From a bacterium (GTDB taxonomy: Bacteria > Electryoneota > RPQS01): a stretch of 8,475 bases of DNA. Within the stretch, counting starts at the first letter, position 1. Every line of letters starts with the position of its first letter. A model generated the notes under the pieces. That model was not told where the DNA came from. It worked only from the letters and a program-made list of their open reading frames with translations, and did not search any database. The position numbers and the translations under genes are program-made. Positions 1-6,800 of this stretch are shown here, in pieces. Where the stretch lies: the NCBI GenBank assembly GCA_018814465.1, contig JAHIZR010000193.1, positions 1 to 8,475 on the forward strand, written 5' to 3'.

Positions 1-1128
1 CCCGATGCTCCTCCGGCAGAACGCAATATTCTGGGTGTGATCGCCAAGGTTGGCCTGGACGCGGGCAAGGCTGTAATTGCGCAACGCGCGCGCGGACAAC
101 GTGTTATCGAAATCATCGGCGGCAAGAAAGTCCATCCGGTTACCTCAATTCCCGGCGGCTTGACCAAGCGCATCAGCAAGGAAGAGCAACAGGAAATGAT
201 CAAAATCGGGGAAGAGATGGTCGAGTTCGCCAAGTTCACGATTCAGGTTGTTAATGACGTCGTGCTTGCGAACAAGGCCTATGTTGATCTGATTCTGTCC
301 GATACCTATGCGCATGCGACCTACAATATGGGTCTTGTTGACGAGAACAATAAAGTGCATTTCTACGACGGCAAGGTAAGAGTCACCGGCCCCGACGGTT
401 CCGAGCATTGCAAGTATGAAGCGAAAGATTATCTCAAATATGTTTCTGAGCACGTCGAGCCTTACAGCTACCTGAAGTATCCCTATCTGAAGAAAATCGG
501 CTGGAAGGGCTTTGTTGACGGCAAGGATTCCGGCATCTACAAGGCTTCTCCTCTGTCGCGTCTGAACGCCGCCGACGGGATGCGGACGCCACTGGCACAG
601 GCCGAATATGAACGCTACTTTGAAACCCTGACGGGCGACAAGAGCGGCAAGAAGCCCGTGAACGCCACCCTTGCTACGCACTGGGCGCGTGTCGTCGAGC
701 TAATGTACGCCGCCGAGGAAACACTCATGCTGGCAAAGGACGACGAAATCACCTCCGACGAAATTCACAAGATTCCCGAAGGGATCGTGGGCGTAGGTAT
801 CGGTATCGTTGAAGCTCCGCGCGGCACTCTGACGCATCATTATAAGACCGATAACAAGGGCTTCGTGACTGAAGCGAATCTGATCGTCGGTACGACGAAT
901 AATAACGCACCGATCACGATGTCCATCAAGAAGGCCGCCGAAGGCGTCATTCAAAAGGGCAAGGAGATCACGGACGGAGCTCTAAATCGAATCGAGATGG
1001 CTTTCCGAGCGTACGATCCTTGTTTCGGTTGTGCGACACATACTTTGCCGGGTGAGATGCCGCTGGAAGTTGTCGTTCATGATGCCGAAACCGGCGAAAT
1101 CGATCAGATCGCAAGCCGCAATATGTGA
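1..1128 (+). CDS. [NiFe]-hydrogenase large subunit, group 3-like, C-terminal part (5' end outside window)
   Basis: The frame is open from base 1, so the start and the N-terminal RxCGxC nickel-ligand motif lie upstream; GTG at 37 is internal. The visible 375 residues carry the family's IGGKxVHP...PGG segment (near base 115-165), the YSYLKYPYLK and SPLSRLN segments, the VEAPRGTLTHH motif (about 808-840) and the C-terminal DPCFGCATH motif (1015-1041). The two Cys of that motif are the second pair of ligands to the Ni-Fe centre. The sequence style fits the cytoplasmic group 3 enzymes (MvhA/HoxH-like, coupled to heterodisulfide reductase or NAD(P)); I lean to the MvhA-like subgroup but cannot settle it without the small and electron-transfer subunits. 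A 28-residue tail follows the final His, as expected of a precursor needing proteolytic maturation. The stop (TGA 1126-1128) overlaps the next start. Confidence 0.95.
   Translation, partial: PDAPPAERNILGVIAKVGLDAGKAVIAQRARGQRVIEIIGGKKVHPVTSIPGGLTKRISKEEQQEMIKIGEEMVEFAKFTIQVVNDVVLANKAYVDLILSDTYAHATYNMGLVDENNKVHFYDGKVRVTGPDGSEHCKYEAKDYLKYVSEHVEPYSYLKYPYLKKIGWKGFVDGKDSGIYKASPLSRLNAADGMRTPLAQAEYERYFETLTGDKSGKKPVNATLATHWARVVELMYAAEETLMLAKDDEITSDEIHKIPEGIVGVGIGIVEAPRGTLTHHYKTDNKGFVTEANLIVGTTNNNAPITMSIKKAAEGVIQKGKEITDGALNRIEMAFRAYDPCFGCATHTLPGEMPLEVVVHDAETGEIDQIASRNM
1042..1125 (+). other. Cleavable C-terminal propeptide of the hydrogenase large subunit
   Basis: These 28 codons follow the His of DPCFGCATH. 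In this family a specific endopeptidase cuts after that His (or Arg) once nickel is inserted, allowing the active site to close. The tail begins TLPGEMPLEVV, a common form in group 3 enzymes. The cut position is inferred from family knowledge. The cognate peptidase is encoded immediately downstream. Confidence 0.8.
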
Positions 1129-1637
1129 TGAGTATGCTGCCTGCACCGACTCTCATACTTTGCCTGGGCAATGAGGTCCTGAGTGACGACGGCTTCGGAC
1201 CGGTTGTGGCGAGCCGTCTGCGCGAACTTGGCATCGAAGATAATAACACCGAAGTCATCTTTGCGTCCTTGGCTGGATTCGTGTTGATCGACTTGCTGAA
1301 GTGCAGAGATCGCGTGCTGGTTGTGGATACGATCTGCACAGGTGAACATCCGGCGGGTACATTGCGCAAGTTTCCTTTCGGTGTCTTCACTCCTTCGCGC
1401 AGTCTGACAACAAGCCATCAGATCAGCCTACCGACAGCAATCGAGCTCGGCAAGATATTGGGCTGCACCATGCCTGCGCAAATCGATGTGCTGGCGGTGG
1501 AAGCGGAAGATGTCGAAACCTTGCAGGAGGAACTCACTCCCGCGGTTGCCGGTGCGGTTGAAGATGCGGTGGAGTATATAAAAGAGTGGTTAGTCGCTGA
1601 ATTCAAGGAGGTAGAAAATGCCCGAGAATATCCCTGA
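1128..1637 (+). CDS. Hydrogenase maturation endopeptidase (peptidase family M52, HoxW/HybD-like)
   Basis: A 169-residue protein predicted to remove the C-terminal propeptide of the large subunit encoded just upstream, in the cytoplasm, after nickel insertion. It has the M52 signature LGNEVLSDDGFGP near the N-terminus. Counting from ATG 1128, Glu16, Asp67 (in VLVVDTICTGE) and His97 (in TTSHQISL) sit where E. coli HybD has its nickel-sensing triad Glu16/Asp62/His93. Length is typical for the family. I chose ATG 1128 because it overlaps the upstream stop as TGATG, the usual arrangement for translational coupling. GTG 1125 and ATG 1134 are in frame and possible. There is no strong ribosome binding site, which also fits coupling. 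The 3' end overlaps the next gene by 20 bases. Confidence 0.93.
   Translation: MSMLPAPTLILCLGNEVLSDDGFGPVVASRLRELGIEDNNTEVIFASLAGFVLIDLLKCRDRVLVVDTICTGEHPAGTLRKFPFGVFTPSRSLTTSHQISLPTAIELGKILGCTMPAQIDVLAVEAEDVETLQEELTPAVAGAVEDAVEYIKEWLVAEFKEVENAREYP
1605..1611 (+). promoter_or_regulatory. Shine-Dalgarno sequence for the zinc-motif protein
   Basis: AAGGAGG lies six bases before ATG 1618, inside the end of the endopeptidase gene. This near-perfect site fixes the start at 1618 and shows that the 20-base gene overlap is real. Confidence 0.85.
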
Positions 1638-1929
1638 AAGACCGTCCCCGGATTCCGAACCGAAGAAGTGTCCGGAATGTCAGGGTCGCGGATGGGTTGA
1701 TAACCGCTGTCTGACTCCTGATCACACTCACAAATGCCCGATCTGCGACGGCAAGGGTATCAACGCAATCGAAAAAGAATGCTATGCTTGCCGAGGAACC
1801 GGACTGCTTGAAGTCCGTCAAGTCGATAAAAATCCCTGCCCTCTGTGCGGTGGCGCGGGAATATACCCTGTTCCAATGTCAATGCGCGCTCAGGAGTTCG
1901 CTTATAATCCCGGCAGACGTAAACTGTAG
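1618..1929 (+). CDS. Small protein with four DnaJ-type CxxCxGxG zinc motifs, in hydrogenase maturation operon
   Basis: A 103-residue protein with four CxxCxGxG motifs: CPECQGRG (residues 18-25), CPICDGKG (40-47), CYACRGTG (55-62) and CPLCGGAG (74-81). Eight Cys in this pattern should bind two zinc ions, as in the cysteine-rich domain of DnaJ/Hsp40. There is no J domain, HPD motif or substrate-binding C-terminal region, so it is not DnaJ. Motif spacing (22, 15 and 19 residues between motif starts) also differs from DnaJ. A DHTH segment (residues 35-38) adds two His between motifs 1 and 2. The gene overlaps the endopeptidase by 20 bases, has a very strong ribosome binding site and precedes hypB, so co-expression with hydrogenase maturation is likely. 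It is not HypA: it lacks the N-terminal MHE and has four CxxC pairs rather than two. Its function is unknown; a folding or metal-handling role is only a guess. Confidence 0.88.
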   Translation: MPENIPERPSPDSEPKKCPECQGRGWVDNRCLTPDHTHKCPICDGKGINAIEKECYACRGTGLLEVRQVDKNPCPLCGGAGIYPVPMSMRAQEFAYNPGRRKL

Positions 1930-1938
1930 AATACACTT

Positions 1939-1953
1939 GAATATCTGAGATTC
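1939..1953. repeat. Imperfect 15-base palindrome upstream of hypB
   Basis: GAATATCTGAGATTC is symmetric around its central T with one mismatched pair (positions 5/11). It lies 10 bases after the stop of the zinc-motif gene. It could be an operator or a weak RNA structure, but such a short site can arise by chance. Confidence 0.2.
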
Positions 1954-1971
1954 TCGAAATAGCTCAGTATT

Positions 1972-2000
1972 CGGCGCCTGAAGAGGGCGCTGTTTGTTTG
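1972..2000 (+). terminator. Hairpin with T-rich tail between the zinc-motif gene and hypB
   Basis: GCGCC (1974-1978) pairs with GGCGC (1986-1990) around a 7-base loop, extendable by one G-T and one C-G pair (1972-1992). TTTGTTTG follows. This resembles a weak or leaky intrinsic terminator, or an intercistronic stem that sets hypB levels apart from the upstream genes. The short stem and the tail broken by G make full termination doubtful. Confidence 0.4.
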
Positions 2001-2054
2001 GTCAAGGAGCCGCAGTCTGCCGCCTTGCCGGAATAGTAACTGATAATTAGTGAA

Positions 2055-2060
2055 AGAGGA
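2055..2060 (+). promoter_or_regulatory. Shine-Dalgarno sequence choosing the hypB start
   Basis: AGAGGA lies four bases before ATG 2065. It falls inside the extra codons that would exist if GTG 2050 were the start, so it supports ATG 2065. Confidence 0.6.
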
Positions 2061-2064
2061 TAAA

Positions 2065-2736
2065 ATGGAAATACCTTTGGTTCGTGATGTTCTGAAAGAA
2101 TCGAATGCACGCGCGGAAGAAAACCGAAGCGAATTCAAGGAACACCGAGTATTTGTTGTAAACGTGATGAGTTCGCCGGGATCCGGAAAGACCGAAATCC
2201 TGAAAAGAACGATTTCCGATTTGAGAAAACAGAATATTCGGTGTGCCGTAATTGAAGGAGATATCACCTCAACTCTCGACAGTGAACGATTGACACCGTT
2301 GGGGATTCCTGTCGTGCAGGCGAATACGGAGCCTTTCGGCGGCGATTGTCATATCGGATCTCACCTTGTCCAAGGAGCCCTCAAACATTTGGATCTCGAT
2401 TCTCTTGATGTGCTATTCATCGAAAATGTCGGCAACCTCGTTTGTCCCGCTGAGTTTGACCTCGGTGAAGATAAAAAAGTTGTCGTGCTTTCCCTGCCCG
2501 AGGGATCGGACAAACCGCTTAAATACCCGCTGATGTTTCGAGAGTGTCATGCTTGCCTTGCCAACAAAACCGATCTCGCGCCTTATCTCGATGTGAATCT
2601 TGCGGAAGTAGGAGTGAACGTCAACCGGATCAACGAAAACATCGTGTTCATTCCGCTCTCCGCTAAAACCGGAGACGGATTCGACGCTTGGATCGAGTGG
2701 ATTTTGTACGGAATTCGAACGAAGGAGACCATGTAA
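2065..2736 (+). CDS. hypB: Hydrogenase nickel-insertion GTPase HypB
   Basis: A 223-residue cytoplasmic GTPase that, with a HypA-type partner, drives nickel delivery into the hydrogenase large subunit. Visible motifs are the P-loop SSPGSGKT (residues 36-43), EGDITSTLDSERL (64-76), NTEPFGGDCH (87-96), ENVGNLVCP (120-128) and NKTD (167-170). Cys95-His96 and Cys127 match the G-domain metal site known from E. coli HypB (Cys166, His167, Cys198). The protein starts directly with the helix before the GTPase core: it has neither the N-terminal CxxCGC nickel motif nor a poly-His stretch, so it is a minimal HypB. One oddity is CHAC at 161-164, just before NKTD, where family members usually have residues such as Ala-Asp. 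I start at ATG 2065 rather than GTG 2050 because of the Shine-Dalgarno position. No hypA is in the window. Confidence 0.95.
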   Translation: MEIPLVRDVLKESNARAEENRSEFKEHRVFVVNVMSSPGSGKTEILKRTISDLRKQNIRCAVIEGDITSTLDSERLTPLGIPVVQANTEPFGGDCHIGSHLVQGALKHLDLDSLDVLFIENVGNLVCPAEFDLGEDKKVVVLSLPEGSDKPLKYPLMFRECHACLANKTDLAPYLDVNLAEVGVNVNRINENIVFIPLSAKTGDGFDAWIEWILYGIRTKETM

Positions 2737-2822
2737 TCTGGAAAGGATAATAGGAAAAGGCTCTTAAACGTTTGGAACTTTAGGTCATTGATAATTTCCT
2801 TTTTCTGTTGGGGTATGTTTGT

Positions 2823-2933
2823 GTGAATAAGCACCGAAAAAGCAATCCTCGATCTTTGTTGGATTCTCATGGATTGTCTCGATATTCCGGACCAAACCAA
2901 TTATCTGCAAACGCCTACACGTTATTAGGATGA
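2823..2933 (+). CDS. Possible 36-residue basic small protein before the terminator
   Basis: GTG 2823 opens a 36-codon frame ending at TGA 2931-2933, only 13 bases before a strong terminator stem. That placement is what a last small gene of the operon would show. The product is basic (three Arg, two Lys, two His, one Asp, no Glu) and Ser/Leu/Asn-rich, with the central segment SHGLSRYSGPNQLSANAY; no signal peptide or membrane helix is seen. I do not recognise it. A GGGG run at 2810-2813 is a poor ribosome binding site. TTG 2808 would give a 41-residue form. A frame this short can occur by chance, so the call rests mainly on its position. Confidence 0.3.
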   Translation: MNKHRKSNPRSLLDSHGLSRYSGPNQLSANAYTLLG

Positions 2934-2946
2934 TATCAGCATATTG

Positions 2947-2980
2947 AGCCCTGTGAGCAATTAGCTTACAGGGCTTTCTC
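2947..2980 (+). terminator. Strong intrinsic terminator closing the hydrogenase/hypB block
   Basis: A 12-base arm at 2947-2958 (AGCCCTGTGAGC) pairs fully with 2964-2975, with one G-T pair, around the 5-base loop AATTA. The downstream side reads on into TTTCTCTC. The G+C-rich base of the stem followed by a pyrimidine-rich tail fits rho-independent termination on the + strand. The other side lacks a T run for the - strand. It lies about 210 bases after hypB and 13 bases after the possible small ORF. Confidence 0.85.
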
Positions 2981-3044
2981 TCATTGCACTCACAGGAACG
3001 TAAACACCAAACAATTGCCTAAGAGTTAAGTGTCTATAGTTGTT

Positions 3045-3058
3045 AATACTGCAGTATT
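3045..3058. repeat. Perfect 14-base palindrome in the spacer
   Basis: AATACTGCAGTATT is fully self-complementary. Such a site could bind a dimeric regulator. It lies about 70 bases after the terminator and almost 690 bases before the large gene, so its target is unclear. Confidence 0.4.
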
Positions 3059-3658
3059 GCTAAAATGATCTGAGTAATCCTACAGGTTCTATTCTATCTG
3101 GAGCATACTCGTTTTCTGGACGGTTAGATATGTTGAGTTAAATGGATTGTTAAGGTCTGATTTTGTTTGAGTTCGAAAGTCATGGGGAGAGGTAACTGAG
3201 AGCTGAGTGTTATTACTTGAGATTGTTGATATCGTCGATGAACCGGGAAAACGGCGGCGAGCCTCTTCGAACGAAGCGGACGTGACAAGGTGGATTCTTT
3301 CTGCATCAATCCTGGTATTCGAAATCAAACCTCTCACTGTTCAGCCATCTGGGGACAGCCCAAAGTTTGTAGTAAAGACTTGTATTATATCAAAAAAAGT
3401 AAGAGGCATATTGTTTTCAGTAATCATCAAGTAGAATCTGTAATCGAATGTCCACGCGATGAGCATTCATTACTGGGATTCCTAATCAGGCACAGAAGAC
3501 TCCCGCTGTAAGACTTGAACTAAGCATCTGATTATATAAATATTAGGCAATAATCCCCTTTGAAATCAACAGATAGGCTATCTCAAGGTGAGGATTTGAT
3601 CTCGAAATAGGCAGTCAATGAATTGAGCTCACTACCTTCAGGACACTGCATAATATCC

Positions 3659-3687
3659 TTGACTCTGAACCTCATATTCATTATTTG
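3659..3687 (+). promoter_or_regulatory. Weak sigma-70-like promoter candidate for the large secreted-protein gene
   Basis: TTGACT (3659-3664, five of six matches to the consensus -35) is followed after 17 bases by TATTTG (3682-3687, three of six matches to the -10). The position, about 45 bases before the chosen start codon, is suitable. The weak -10 keeps confidence low, and an FCB-type organism may use different promoter elements. Confidence 0.25.
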
Positions 3688-3722
3688 TAAAAGACGTGCT
3701 TTTGGGTGCCTTTAACTGATAT

Positions 3723-3726
3723 GGAG
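3723..3726 (+). promoter_or_regulatory. Shine-Dalgarno sequence choosing the start of the large gene
   Basis: GGAG lies six bases before ATG 3733. The alternative in-frame ATG 3721 has no purine-rich site at a proper distance and overlaps this element, so 3733 is preferred. The signal peptide that follows (MKAAKKPF...) also has a normal form from 3733. Confidence 0.6.
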
Positions 3727-3732
3727 CAAACC

Positions 3733-3825
3733 ATGAAAGCTGCGAAGAAGCCTTTCACAAAAATCTCGGTCTGTATGTGCTGTTTGACGCTGTTCCTGAT
3801 AATGTGTGCAGGGACGGTTCTTGCG
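3733..3825 (+). other. Signal peptide of the large secreted protein
   Basis: 31 residues: a positive N-region with Lys at 2, 5, 6 and 10, a hydrophobic core (about residues 13-26) and the VLA cleavage box before Gln32. The core holds four Cys (14, 16, 17, 25), which is unusual. The LIMC stretch is not a good lipobox because Met rather than Gly/Ala/Ser precedes Cys25, so signal peptidase I cleavage is favoured. Confidence 0.85.
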
Positions 3826-6800
3826 CAGCAGTCCCAGATGAGCAAATCCGAGTTGCAGAAAATCGCCAATAGCGATATCGAGCTGACGGACTATCTGCAG
3901 CTTAGCGAGCGAATGGCTCAGGGCGAACAACTCAGTGAATCCGAGAAGCAATACTTCCTTGATTTGGAAGATCAGTTTTCCGATGGGCGGGATGGAAGCG
4001 GCGGCTTGGATAATCAAGGTGGACCGGATGATTTTCAATATGTCTTCCGGGATAATGTCGCTCCCGATGATGTGCCTTATGAGTGGATCGAGTTGCGCGG
4101 AGATGAGGAAGCGACTTGGATCGGCGGTTATGTCGATTTCACGAGCTGGGACGACGGCCGTTCGCGGGCGGCGATTCCGATCGGCTTCCCCTTTCCGTTT
4201 TACGGAGTGTCTTACGACAGTTTCATCGTTGCGACAAACGGATTTCTGGAATTCACCACCACAGCGACGACTCTCAGTAATGTGTGCCTGCCGGCATCCA
4301 GTGTGGCCGGACCGATGATCGCGGTGTTCTGGGACGATCTGCATCTCTTCTATGGGGGCCGGACGGATACGATAACCATCGGCTACAAGAGCTTTGAAGA
4401 TTATTTCGTCATTGAATTTGATGAAATCGGTTTCTATACCTCCAACTGCCGTAATCAACCGTTGAAATTTGAGGCAATTCTTTATCCAAACGGCAGCATC
4501 AAGCTGCAGTATAATACAATAATTCGCCCGGCGACGAACTGTGAAAATTCACAGACAATCGGAATCCAGGAGGCGGGCGCTGCGGGTTCTTCGGCTTTGA
4601 ATTATGTCTGTAACGAGACAGGTATCCAGCCGGAAGACGGTCTTGCAATTCTATTCGAACGCGCGCCGGGCGTACCGAATCCTTGTTCAAATGTTACAGC
4701 CGTTTATAATGATCCCGATGTCGCACTCACTTGGAATGATCCGCCTGAGGATACACAGGGCAATCCCATCACCATCGATAACGTTGAAGTATGGCTGGGA
4801 GCGGCAGAGAGCGGACAACTCCTTGCTACGGTCGGCCCCGGTGTACAATCCTATGTACATTCTGATGCGCCTATCGGCAACCTAACCTACACCATCCGGC
4901 CATACCTGGATCCATATTATGGAATGGCTGTATCCGCTCCGGTTCAAGTGGGTACTCCTTCTTATTTCAATGATTTTGAGGCAGACGATGGTCTTTGGGA
5001 ACCGACTCCGGAAACAGACGGCTGGGGCTGGGGTCCTCCATGGGGAGTTGCGGATCTCATTCCATACAGTGGTCAGAATGTCTGGGGAACCCAGCTTACG
5101 GGTAATTATGGAAACAGTGTCTGCTGGCAGCTTGATTTTAATCAAAGCTATGCCGTTATCAGTCCTGCTGCTGCCATCGAATTTTGGTTCTGGAACAAAT
5201 CGCAGCTCAACTACGACGGCACGAATTTCAAGGCTAGCGTGGACAACGGCATAACATGGACCGTTCTGACCCCTTCAATCGGCGAATATAATGTCGCGGC
5301 TATGAATACTGCTAATGCCTGTATCGCCGGTGAACCTGGATGGAGTAGTACGACGCCTTTGGTCTGGCAAAACGTGGTAATTCCGGTCGGGGAATTTCTC
5401 GGTCAGGCTCCGATTTTTCGCTTTGAATTCAGCTCAAACAGTACGACAAACTCGTACCCGGGTTTCTATTTCGATGATATGACGATGTGGGGCTTGCAGC
5501 CGCAAGCTGGAATTCCGCAGCCCTGCACGAACTTGACTGCAGAAGAAATCGATGGAGATGCGCGGTTGACATGGACTGACCCAGTATTTGATACGCAGGG
5601 CAATCCCATTACAATTGATAATGTTGAGATATGGTTGGGAACTCCTGGAATAGGTGTTTTGGTCGGGACGGTCGGGGCCGGGATACAGTCGTTCATGCAT
5701 GTAAACCCGCCTAGCGGTCACCTTACCTATTCTATTCGCGCTTATCTTGATCCGTATTATGGCCAGGCTGTGTCCACAAATCTCACTGTAGGTACCCCTT
5801 CTTATTCGGATGACTTTGAAACTGATGAAGGTCTTTGGGAATCCGATAATCCCGATGGCTGGCAATGGGGTTCACCATCGAATGGACCGGGCAGTGCGCA
5901 CAGCGGCACCAATTGCTGGGGAACACTCCTCGATGCGAACTATCCGGCAGGATCCTGCTTCAGTATGATCTTGGATCTCCCTCTGACCGTTGAAAGTCCT
6001 ACAGCTTCTGTGGAATTCTGGTGCTGGTACGATTCAGAACTGGCATATGATGGCTGTAACTTAAAAGTGAGTGCCGATGGTGGTAATACATGGGAAATCG
6101 TTGACCCTGTGCGACCATATGACCGGGATGCTTTCAACACGACCAATGCCTGTATTCCGGGTGAAAGAGGCTGGGCAGGACACGATCAGGGATTCTGGGA
6201 ATACATGGTCGTGCCGATCGGTCAGTACGTCGGTCAAATACTGCAGTATAAATTTACCTTCGGCAGCGACGGCTCGGTTCAATATACCGGATTTTTCTTC
6301 GATGATCTGGATATCTGGGGATTGTCCGAACCAGTGGGGGCGCCGGTATCCGGTACGATTACCCTTGATGGCGGCGCGGGCGCAATGACTTCTGTTTCTG
6401 TTCACGCTAACGGACTCGGCAACCCAGTTACCAATCCAATTGCCGATGGCACATATATTCTAGCTAATGTATTGGTCGGTGAACGCACTATCTGGGCTGC
6501 ACTAAACGGTTATCATGATGCCTCAACCAATGTGATCTTGACGGAAGCCGGTTTGACTGGAGTCAACCTGTCTCTTATTCGTCTCGATCCTCCAGTTCCG
6601 ACTGGATTGGACGCTTCTATCAACAGCGCAACTGGTGTTGTAACATTAGATTGGGACACCTCCGCTGATCCGCTGGTTGACAGCTATAATGTTTATCGCA
6701 AACTACAGGATGATGCGAATTACGTTCAAGTCGGCAATGTCGCCACAACCTTGTTCACCAATGACTTGAGTGAAGTCGGCTCCGGCATTTATCATTACGC

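Larger units (their letters stand above)
2981..3732. other. Gene-poor A+T-richer spacer between the two blocks
   Basis: No convincing gene, tRNA or repeat array is seen here. Frames that exist are short and unsupported: GTG 3207 to 3434 (75 codons), 3290 to 3511 (73 codons, overlapping the former in another frame) and several on the - strand. None has a good ribosome binding site or a recognisable product. The composition is visibly richer in A and T than either flank. The region probably holds the promoter of the large secreted-protein gene and may contain decayed sequence or an unrecognised RNA. Confidence 0.6.

Noticed and set aside
145..681. 178-codon open frame on the - strand
   Set aside because: It is antisense to the hydrogenase large subunit, whose conserved motifs run through this span.
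1618..1929. The zinc-motif gene as dnaJ or hypA
   Set aside because: It has the DnaJ cysteine motifs but no J domain or C-terminal domains, and it lacks HypA's N-terminal MHE and its two-CxxC zinc pattern.
2050..2064. GTG 2050 as the hypB start
   Set aside because: The AGAGGA ribosome binding site falls within the extra codons and is correctly placed for ATG 2065.
3207..3434. 75-codon + strand frame in the spacer starting at GTG
   Set aside because: No ribosome binding site at a suitable distance, no recognisable motif, and another frame of similar length (3290-3511) overlaps it. Both look like chance frames.
3733..3825. Lipoprotein signal at Cys25 of the large protein
   Set aside because: The preceding residues LIM do not fit a lipobox, and a good VLA signal peptidase I site follows.
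3712..4458. 248-codon open frame on the - strand
   Set aside because: It lies opposite the start and nidogen-like domain of the large + strand gene, which has a signal peptide, a ribosome binding site and recognisable domains. The - strand product resembles nothing and covers the likely start region of the real gene.
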